Shown in pieces: positions 58,082 through 64,000 of a DNA stretch of 64,000 nt (position 1 is the first letter of the stretch; each line of letters begins with the position of its first letter). This DNA comes from Pseudomonas linyingensis. GTDB taxonomy: Bacteria; Pseudomonadota; Gammaproteobacteria; Pseudomonadales; Pseudomonadaceae. The translations under genes and the position numbers were made by a program. Where the stretch lies: positions 1-64,000 of the forward strand of contig NZ_FNZE01000017.1 in the NCBI RefSeq assembly GCF_900109175.1, written 5' to 3'. Below the pieces are notes generated by a model, which ran no database searches, had not been told where the DNA came from, and saw only the letters and a list, made by a program, of their open reading frames with translations.

Positions 58082-59476
58082 ATGAACAATCCGAAGCACG
58101 CCAAGTTCACCGTATTGCCGCCGGAGGAGGTGGGCGATCCCAACTTGTTCCAGCAGTTGCTGAAGCTGGAAACGGTGCCGGTTCCGGAGCATCTGCAGCC
58201 GCAGCATCCCGGCTTCAGCGACGAGGACCTGTCCGTCGAGCGCTACAGATCGCGCGCCTTCCACGAGCTGGAAGCGCAGAAGCTGTGGACCAAGGCCTGG
58301 CAGATGGTGTGCCGCGAGGAGGACATCCAAAAGCCGGGCGACCATGTGGTGTACGACATCGTCAACACCTCGATCATCGTCATGCGTGGTCAGGACAACG
58401 AGATTCGTGGCTTCCACAACTCCTGCCTGCACCGCGGCCGCGCCCTGCGCATGGGCAGCGGCGCGGTCAACCAGCTGCGCTGCCCCTACCACGGCTTCGC
58501 CTGGGACCTGCAGGGCGAACTCAAGACCATGCCCACCACCTGGGACTTCAAGCACCTCGATCCGTGCGAGCAGAAGCTGCCGCAGGTGAAAGTGGCAACC
58601 TGGGGCGGCTTCGTGTTCATCAATCCCGACCTGGATGCGCCCTCGCTGCTGGAGCACCTCGATGTGCTGCCGGAGCACTTCAAGGACTACAACCTCGAGC
58701 ACTCGGTGTCCATCGCCCACGTGCAGCGGCGCATGGCGTGCAACTGGAAGGTCGCCCAGGAAGCCTTCATGGAGTCCATGCACACCCGGGCCACCCATCC
58801 GCAGATCATGACCTTCACCGGCGATATCGACAGCCAGTACGACATGTACGGCGACAACATCAGCCGCAGCGTCACGCCGATGGCGGTGACCAGCTCCAAC
58901 CTCAAGGACGTAGAGGAAGCACTGATCCTGCGCGACATCCTCGACGAGTCCGGGCGCATGGCCGAGGCGGACAGCAGCAAGCACGTGCTGCCGGAGGGTA
59001 TGACCACCCGCCAGTACATCGGCGAGCTGAACCGCAAGATCTTCGCCGAGGCCGCTGGGGTCGACCTGTCCCAGGCCACCCTGGCCGAGCTGCAGGACGC
59101 CATCCTCTATTCGATCTTCCCCAACACCCAGGTGTGGGCCGGCTACTTCGGCAACATCGTCTACCGCGCCATACCCGATGGCGACAACCACGAGGCCTGC
59201 CTGTTCGACGTCTGGCTGCTCGGTCGCTACCCGGCCGGCAGCCAGTGCCCGCCCGGCGCCAAGCTCAACCGCCTGCCCGATGACCTGGAGTTCTCCGCCG
59301 CGGCCGAGCTGGGCGCGCTGGGCCCGGTCTTCGACCAGGACATGAGCAACCTCGACGCCATGACCAAGGGCCTCAAGGCCTCGAAGAAGGGCGCCGTCAG
59401 CCTGGCCAGCTACCAGGAAAGCCGCATTCGCCATCACCACCTGACCCTCGACAAGTACCTGGGCCTGGCGAAGTAG
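58082..59476 (+). CDS. Rieske oxygenase alpha subunit F
   Basis: A 464-residue Rieske oxygenase: C115-x-H117 and C134-x2-H137 for the cluster, H234 and H239 (FMESMHTRATH) for iron, Glu231 for the bridging residue; Met233 replaces the usual Tyr/Phe before the first His. Related to D and E (DEDLSVERYRSRAFHELE, ATWGGFVFINPDLDAPSLLE). Leader AATAACAATAACGAGG (58058-58073) unites a CA motif and the ribosome site. Lies among CoA-ester enzymes, so it might act late or on a CoA ester. Confidence 0.93.
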   Translation: MNNPKHAKFTVLPPEEVGDPNLFQQLLKLETVPVPEHLQPQHPGFSDEDLSVERYRSRAFHELEAQKLWTKAWQMVCREEDIQKPGDHVVYDIVNTSIIVMRGQDNEIRGFHNSCLHRGRALRMGSGAVNQLRCPYHGFAWDLQGELKTMPTTWDFKHLDPCEQKLPQVKVATWGGFVFINPDLDAPSLLEHLDVLPEHFKDYNLEHSVSIAHVQRRMACNWKVAQEAFMESMHTRATHPQIMTFTGDIDSQYDMYGDNISRSVTPMAVTSSNLKDVEEALILRDILDESGRMAEADSSKHVLPEGMTTRQYIGELNRKIFAEAAGVDLSQATLAELQDAILYSIFPNTQVWAGYFGNIVYRAIPDGDNHEACLFDVWLLGRYPAGSQCPPGAKLNRLPDDLEFSAAAELGALGPVFDQDMSNLDAMTKGLKASKKGAVSLASYQESRIRHHHLTLDKYLGLAK

Positions 59477-59513
59477 CCGCCCGCTGCCCGCGGTGGCCGC
59501 TGCGGCGTGCCAC

Positions 59514-59522
59514 CCGCAGCGG
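59514..59522 (+). repeat. 3' arm of an intercistronic stem-loop after Rieske F
   Basis: CCGCTGCGG (59497-59505) pairs with CCGCAGCGG (59514-59522), a 9-bp stem with an 8-base loop in the 72-bp gap before the acyl-CoA dehydrogenase. Confidence 0.4.
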
Positions 59523-59548
59523 TGCGGACATAGAACAAGGGAAGCGAG

Positions 59549-60742
59549 ATGAACAAGACGCTACGCGATCGGGCACAACGCCTGCGAGAAGAGGTCCGCG
59601 AGTTCTGCCGGCACGAGATGCCGGCGGCCCTGCGCGACAAATCCCATCGGCACCAGGTGCTGGACAAGGACGACTACCTGCAGTGGATGCGCCTGCTGGA
59701 CGCCAAGGGCTGGGTCGTCGGTCACTGGCCGCAGGCCTACGGCGGCCGCGACTGGTCGTCGCTGGAGCGCTTCGTGTTCGAGGACGAGCTGGCCCGCCAT
59801 GGCTGCCCGTGGATCATCCCCTTCGGCGTCAAGTACGTCGGTCCGGTGATCTACACCTTCGGCAGCGAGGAGCAGAAGCGCCGCTTCCTGCCCGGCATCG
59901 TCAAGACCGAGGAGTTCTGGGCCCAGGGCTATTCCGAGCCGGGCGCCGGTTCCGACCTGGCCGGCCTGCGCACCCAGGCGGTACGCGACGGCGACCACTA
60001 CGTGGTCAACGGCCAGAAGGTCTGGACCACCTACGCGCAGTGGGCCGACTGGCTGTTCTGCCTGGTGCGTACCGGCAACGATGGCAAGCCGCAGAACGGC
60101 ATCTCCTTCCTGTTGATCGACATGCGCAGCCCGGGCGTGACGGTCAAGCCGATCCACACCATGGACGGCTACCACCACGTCAACGAGGTGTGGTTGGAGA
60201 ACGTGCGCGTGCCGGCGGCCAACCTGGTCGGCGAGGAGGGCGCCGGCTGGACCTACGCCAAGTTCCTGCTCAAGAACGAGCGCACCGCCGGCGCCATCGT
60301 CGGGCTGGCCTGGCACGTGCTGGAGCGCCTGAAGAAGCTGGCGCGCGAGACCACTCGTGATGGCCAGCTCCTGATCGACCAGCCGCTGATGCGCAACCGC
60401 ATCGGCGAGTTCGAGCTGCGCTTCATGGCGCTGCAGGAGGTCGCCTACCAGGCGGTCGAGTCGATGGTCGAGGGTACCGACAACGGCGGCGAAGCCTCGC
60501 TGATCAAGGTGCGCGGCACCGAGCTGTACCAGGAGGTGGCCGAGGCGCTGGTCGAGGCGCTGGGCGCGGCGGGGATCGCCTACGACACCGCGGCACTGCA
60601 CAGCGCCGGCCTGCCGCCGCTGGGCGACGACGATGTCGGCGGCATCCTCAAGGAACATTTCTACAATCGCGCGGCAACGGTCTTCGGCGGCTCGTCGGAG
60701 ATCCAGCGCAATATCGTGGCCAAGGCGGTGCTCGGACTATGA
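59549..60742 (+). CDS. Acyl-CoA dehydrogenase subunit 1 (FadE/ChsE-like)
   Basis: A 397-residue acyl-CoA dehydrogenase: QGYSEPGAGSDLAGLRTQAV, VNGQKVWTTYAQWADWLFC, FLLKNERTAGAIVGLAWHVL and RAATVFGGSSEIQRNIVAKA. At the position of the common C-terminal catalytic Glu (YEG) it has Gly (FGG). It overlaps the second dehydrogenase gene by 4 bp. This pairing is typical of the heterotetrameric dehydrogenases of steroid side-chain degradation, where one active site is built from two unlike subunits. Confidence 0.9.
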   Translation: MNKTLRDRAQRLREEVREFCRHEMPAALRDKSHRHQVLDKDDYLQWMRLLDAKGWVVGHWPQAYGGRDWSSLERFVFEDELARHGCPWIIPFGVKYVGPVIYTFGSEEQKRRFLPGIVKTEEFWAQGYSEPGAGSDLAGLRTQAVRDGDHYVVNGQKVWTTYAQWADWLFCLVRTGNDGKPQNGISFLLIDMRSPGVTVKPIHTMDGYHHVNEVWLENVRVPAANLVGEEGAGWTYAKFLLKNERTAGAIVGLAWHVLERLKKLARETTRDGQLLIDQPLMRNRIGEFELRFMALQEVAYQAVESMVEGTDNGGEASLIKVRGTELYQEVAEALVEALGAAGIAYDTAALHSAGLPPLGDDDVGGILKEHFYNRAATVFGGSSEIQRNIVAKAVLGL

Positions 60743-61833
60743 CTACGGACATTGAAACCATCTCCATGCTGCGTGACAGCCTGGAGCGCTATACCGCCGA
60801 GCAGTACGACTTCCTCAAGCGCTGGCGCGTGCTCGAGCAGCCCGCTGGTTACAGCGCGGCGGCCTGGCAGAACTATGCCGAGTTCGGCTGGCTGGCGCTG
60901 CGCCTGCCCGAGGAGGAGGGCGGCCTGGACGGCGATGCCGTCGCGCAGGGCGCGGTCATGGAAGTGGTCGGCCGCCGCCTGCTGATGGAGCCGCTGCTGG
61001 CCAGCGCGTTGCTCGCTACCGGGCTGGTGGTCAAGCTGGGCTCGCCCGGCCAGCAGGCCGAGCTGCTGCCCGCCCTGGCCGAGGGGCGACTGAAGCTGGC
61101 GCTGGCCCATGAGGAACAACTCGACGGCCAGAGCTGCTGGGTGGAAGCCGGACAGCTGACGGGCGCCAAGCAGGGCGTGCTGCACGGCGATGCCGCCAAC
61201 CGGCTGCTGGTGACCGCCCGTGACGAGCGGAGCGAGCTGCAGGTGTATCTGGTCGATGCAACTGGCGAAGGCGTCGAGCGTCAGGCTTATCGCTTGGTCG
61301 ACGGTCGCCGTGCCGCCAACCTGCGCTTTTTCGGCACACCCGCTGAGCGGCTGGGTGACGAGGGCAGCCCGTCAGCTGCCGACGTGCTGGCCACGGCCTT
61401 CGACGAGGCCAGCGTGGCGCTGTGCGCCGAGGCCTTCGGCGCGGCGAGCTGCCTGCTCGAGATCACCAACGAGTACCTCAAGGTGCGCAAGCAGTTCGGC
61501 AAGCCGCTGGCGAGCAACCAGGTGCTGCAGCACCGCATGGCCGACCTGTACATGCTCAAGGAGGAGATCCGCGCGCTGACCCGCACTGCCCAGCAGGCGA
61601 TGCTGTTGCCGGCTGCCGAGCGTGGCAGAGTCGTCAGCGGTGCCCGGGCCTATATCTGCCATGCCGCGCGCAATATCGCCAACGAGGCGATCCAGATGCA
61701 CGGTGGCATCGGCGTCACCGAAGAGCTGGAGGTGAGCCACTACTTCCGCCGCCTGATGGTCAATGCCGCGCTGTTCGGCGGCCGCGACTGGCACTTCACC
61801 CGTTTCGTCGAGTCGACGCTGAAGTCCGCTTGA
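60739..61833 (+). CDS. Acyl-CoA dehydrogenase subunit 2 (FadE/ChsE-like)
   Basis: The 364-residue partner of the preceding subunit. The N-terminal half (residues 1-190) is weakly conserved with a shortened FAD-contact region; the C-terminal half has LKVRKQFGKPLASNQVLQHR and NEAIQMHGGIGVTEELEVSH. The ATGA overlap with subunit 1 implies equal amounts of both proteins. Neither has the Glu of the classical dehydrogenases at the usual place, in agreement with a hetero-oligomer. Confidence 0.89.
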   Translation: MTTDIETISMLRDSLERYTAEQYDFLKRWRVLEQPAGYSAAAWQNYAEFGWLALRLPEEEGGLDGDAVAQGAVMEVVGRRLLMEPLLASALLATGLVVKLGSPGQQAELLPALAEGRLKLALAHEEQLDGQSCWVEAGQLTGAKQGVLHGDAANRLLVTARDERSELQVYLVDATGEGVERQAYRLVDGRRAANLRFFGTPAERLGDEGSPSAADVLATAFDEASVALCAEAFGAASCLLEITNEYLKVRKQFGKPLASNQVLQHRMADLYMLKEEIRALTRTAQQAMLLPAAERGRVVSGARAYICHAARNIANEAIQMHGGIGVTEELEVSHYFRRLMVNAALFGGRDWHFTRFVESTLKSA

Positions 61834-61879
61834 ACGTGGAGCGGACGCATCCACACGTAGTCAACAAGAGGATGTAAGC

Positions 61880-63517
61880 ATGCGCAAAGATATCAGTGGC
61901 CGCCAGGTTCGCCTGGACGAGGCGAGCCTGGCCCGCTATGCCGGCTGCAGCGAGTGGCAGAACCAGACCATCGCCGAGCGGGCCACGACCATGGCCGCAC
62001 GCGACCCGCGGCAGGTCACCCATGTGTTCGAGGGCGTGCCCTGCGCGGTGGGCGAGCTGCTCGGCGATGCCCGCTTGCTGGCCGGTGCCCTGCAGCGCCG
62101 CGGGCTGGTGGCCGGCGACGTGATCAGCTTCCAGTTGCCCAACTGGCGGGAAACCGCGGTGATCGACCTGGCCGCCAGCCTGCTGGGCCTGGTGGTAGCG
62201 CCGATCGTGCCTATCTACCGGGATGCCGAGGTCGCCTTCATGCTCGCCGACTCGGCGATCAAGGCGGCTTTCTTCCCGGGCACCTACCGCAACTTCGACT
62301 ACGCCGCGATGATGGCCCGCCTGGCACCGAGCCTGCCGCAGCTGCAGCTGCTCTGCCCGGTGCGCAGCGATGCGTCCGGTGCGGACAGCTACGAGGCGAT
62401 GCTGGCCGAGGGCAAGGGGCCGCAGTCGCTACCGGTGGTGGATGCCAATGCAGTCAAGCTGATCCTCTACACCTCCGGTACCACTGGCCGGCCCAAGGCC
62501 GTGCTGCATTCGCACAACACCGGACCGACACGTCTCAAGCGCGCCTTCGAACACTGGTGCGGCACGGGCAAGGAAACTCTGCTGATGGCTTCGCCGGTGA
62601 CCCACGTCACCGGTCTCAGCGGCCTTGAGCTGCCGTTCTTCCTCGACGCGCGCACGGTGTTCATGGATCGCTGGAACGCCGCCGAGGCCCTGGAGATCAT
62701 CGACCGCGAGCAGGTCACCGTCAGCCTCGGCGCCACGCCGTTCCTGCACGAACTGATCCACCAGGCCGAACAGCATGGCCGCCGCCTGCCGAGCCTCAAG
62801 GCCTTCGCCTGCGGTGGGGCCGAAGTGCCGCCGGCGCTGATCTACAAGGCCCGCGAGGTGTTCGACAACTGTCGCGCCTTCCGCGTGTTCGGCTCCAGCG
62901 AGGCGCCGCTGGTGACCCTGGGCTTCGTCGGCGAGGGCCAGCTGGAGCAGGCGGCGACCACAGACGGCGAGATCTGCGACTACGAGGTGTGCCTGCTCGA
63001 CGAGCAGGGCCAGCCGGTCGCGCCGGGTCAGGAGGGCGAGATCTGCGTGCGCGGCGCCGCCATGTTCCTCGGCTACGCCGATCCCGAGCAGACCGCCGCC
63101 AGCTTCGATGCCGACGGCTTCTTCGCCACCGGCGACCTGGGGCGGATCACCGCCGACAACGCCATCGTCATCACCGGGCGCAAGAAGGACCTGATCAACC
63201 GCGGTGGCGAGAAGATCAGCGCCAAGGAGGTCGAAGACATTCTCCATCAGCACCCGGCGATCGACGAGGCGGCGGTGGTGTCCATGCCGCACCCGCGTCT
63301 CGGTGAAACCCTGTGCGCCTACGTGATACTCAAGCCCGGCCAGACCCTGACCCTGGAGGCGCTGCTCGCCAGCATCGGTCAGGCGGGGGTGGCCCGGCAG
63401 AAGCTGCCCGAGCGCTTGGAAGTGGTGGCTGATTTCCCCCGCACCGCCTCGGGCAAGATCCGCAAGGACCAGCTGCGCGCCGACATCCGCCAGCGCCTGG
63501 TGGCGCAACCCCAATAA
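61880..63517 (+). CDS. AMP-forming acyl-CoA ligase
   Basis: Activates a carboxylic acid to its CoA ester with ATP. The 545 residues include the AMP-binding motif LILYTSGTTGRPKAVLH (about 194-210), RVFGSSEAPLVTLG, GFFATGDLGRI and the C-terminal catalytic lysine K526 (RTASGKIRKDQLR). The group is that of cyclohexanecarboxylate- and fatty-acid-type ligases, so the substrate is likely a ring-borne or side-chain acid, processed by the flanking dehydrogenases and aldolase. RBS AGAGGAT at 61868-61874. Confidence 0.92.
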   Translation: MRKDISGRQVRLDEASLARYAGCSEWQNQTIAERATTMAARDPRQVTHVFEGVPCAVGELLGDARLLAGALQRRGLVAGDVISFQLPNWRETAVIDLAASLLGLVVAPIVPIYRDAEVAFMLADSAIKAAFFPGTYRNFDYAAMMARLAPSLPQLQLLCPVRSDASGADSYEAMLAEGKGPQSLPVVDANAVKLILYTSGTTGRPKAVLHSHNTGPTRLKRAFEHWCGTGKETLLMASPVTHVTGLSGLELPFFLDARTVFMDRWNAAEALEIIDREQVTVSLGATPFLHELIHQAEQHGRRLPSLKAFACGGAEVPPALIYKAREVFDNCRAFRVFGSSEAPLVTLGFVGEGQLEQAATTDGEICDYEVCLLDEQGQPVAPGQEGEICVRGAAMFLGYADPEQTAASFDADGFFATGDLGRITADNAIVITGRKKDLINRGGEKISAKEVEDILHQHPAIDEAAVVSMPHPRLGETLCAYVILKPGQTLTLEALLASIGQAGVARQKLPERLEVVADFPRTASGKIRKDQLRADIRQRLVAQPQ

Positions 63518-63533
63518 TTCGGAGATGGCCAGT

Positions 63534-64000
63534 ATGGACTCTACCTATCTTGAAGTGCGCATCGCCCGTAAGGCGGCCGAAGCGCTGGATATCGTGACTC
63601 TCGAGCTGACTGCGGCCAGCGGAGAGGCCCTGCCGGCCTTCAGTGCGGGCTCGCACATCGACGTGGAAATTCGCCCGGGCCTGGTACGCCAGTACTCGCT
63701 GTGCAACGACCCGACCGAGCAGCATCGCTATGTGATCGGCGTGCTGCGCGACCCGGTTTCGCGCGGCGGTTCGATCGCCGTGCATGACGCCCTGCACGAA
63801 GGGCAGACCATCCGCATCAGCCCGCCGCGCAACCACTTCCCGCTGGTGCAGGCCAAGCGCTACGTGCTGTTCGCCGGCGGCATCGGCGTCACCCCGATCC
63901 TGTGCATGGCCGAGCGCCTGGCCAGCAGCGGCGCCGATTTCGTCATGCACTACTGCGCGCGCTCGGCCGAGCGTGCGGCCTTCGTCGAGCGCATCGGCAA
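63534..64000 (+). CDS. Flavin/[2Fe-2S] oxygenase reductase, N-terminal part (truncated by window edge)
   Basis: The visible 155 residues are the flavin-binding and the start of the NAD-binding domain of the phthalate-dioxygenase-reductase/VanB family: AGSHIDVEIRPGLVRQYSLC (the RQYSL FMN motif) and YVLFAGGIGVTPILCMAERL. The C-terminal plant-type ferredoxin domain, expected in the family, would lie beyond the window. It probably delivers NADH electrons to several of the Rieske oxygenases, directly or through the ferredoxin at 41667. The ATG 63534 has GGAG nine bases upstream; the in-frame ATG 63525 is too close to it. Confidence 0.92.
   Translation, partial: MDSTYLEVRIARKAAEALDIVTLELTAASGEALPAFSAGSHIDVEIRPGLVRQYSLCNDPTEQHRYVIGVLRDPVSRGGSIAVHDALHEGQTIRISPPRNHFPLVQAKRYVLFAGGIGVTPILCMAERLASSGADFVMHYCARSAERAAFVERIG

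Noticed and set aside
1-64000. Insertion sequences, integrases, attachment repeats, tRNA genes or CRISPR arrays that might explain how the island was acquired
   Set aside because: None could be recognised on either strand; transfer of the island remains possible, but its right end lies outside the window.

Overview
The window looks like about 64 kb of a high-GC gammaproteobacterial chromosome, most likely Pseudomonas in the broad sense. The support is a pntAA gene with a typical Pseudomonas N-terminus, a Pseudomonas-style valine-catabolism and ETF operon, and repeated AAnAAnAA motifs at translation starts, which are the known targets of the Pseudomonas Hfq/Crc catabolite-repression system. 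I see no rRNA, tRNA, CRISPR array, insertion sequence or phage gene.

Layout. Positions 1-9.0 kb are housekeeping: the 5' end of pntAA (minus), a divergent LysR regulator, and a minus-strand operon mmsA-ech-mmsB-hydrolase-acyl-CoA dehydrogenase-etfB-etfA. From about 9.2 kb to the right edge runs an unbroken catabolic island of some 54 genes in eight operons. It holds six Rieske oxygenase alpha subunits, a Rieske ferredoxin, a truncated flavin/ferredoxin-type reductase, ten short-chain dehydrogenases, five SnoaL/LinA-like proteins, two VOC proteins, single ABM, EthD and SRPBCC proteins, two TIM-barrel sugar-isomerase-like proteins, a ThuA-like protein, a GST, a GMC oxidoreductase, an old-yellow-enzyme/2,4-dienoyl-CoA-reductase-type flavoprotein, two KstD/fumarate-reductase-type flavoproteins (one Tat-exported and coupled to a c-type cytochrome), an MDR-type reductase, a complete 2-oxoacid dehydrogenase E1/E2 set with a stand-alone lipoyl protein, a DUF35 plus thiolase-like pair, two acyl-CoA dehydrogenases, an acyl-CoA ligase and a TetR regulator. 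An envelope set (DUF1302 outer-membrane protein, YCF48 propeller, MMPL/RND transporter, two DUF1329 proteins) suggests a hydrophobic substrate.

Control. A 20-bp inverted repeat, AAAAC-N10-GTTTT (inner consensus close to NWTCNTGWYG), occurs eleven times, upstream of every operon of the island and once between pntAA and lysR. At four sites it lies 2-5 bp downstream of a recognisable -35/-10 pair with a 17-bp spacer, the position expected of a repressor operator. The only TetR-family gene of the island (55658-56347) is the obvious candidate repressor; this is inference. On top of this, Hfq/Crc-type CA motifs sit at most operon starts.

Working picture (inference): a bulky alicyclic or steroid/terpenoid-like compound is handled at the envelope, dehydrogenated partly in the periplasm, hydroxylated at several positions by the Rieske enzymes, processed by SDRs and dehydratases, and its side chain is removed through CoA activation, acyl-CoA dehydrogenation and aldolase-type cleavage. 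The substrate cannot be read from the sequence. Distinct oddities are a decayed seventh Rieske gene at 46403-46528, strong hairpins in many gene-gene gaps, an SDR with Phe in place of the catalytic Tyr, and two perfect palindromes before the DUF1302 gene.
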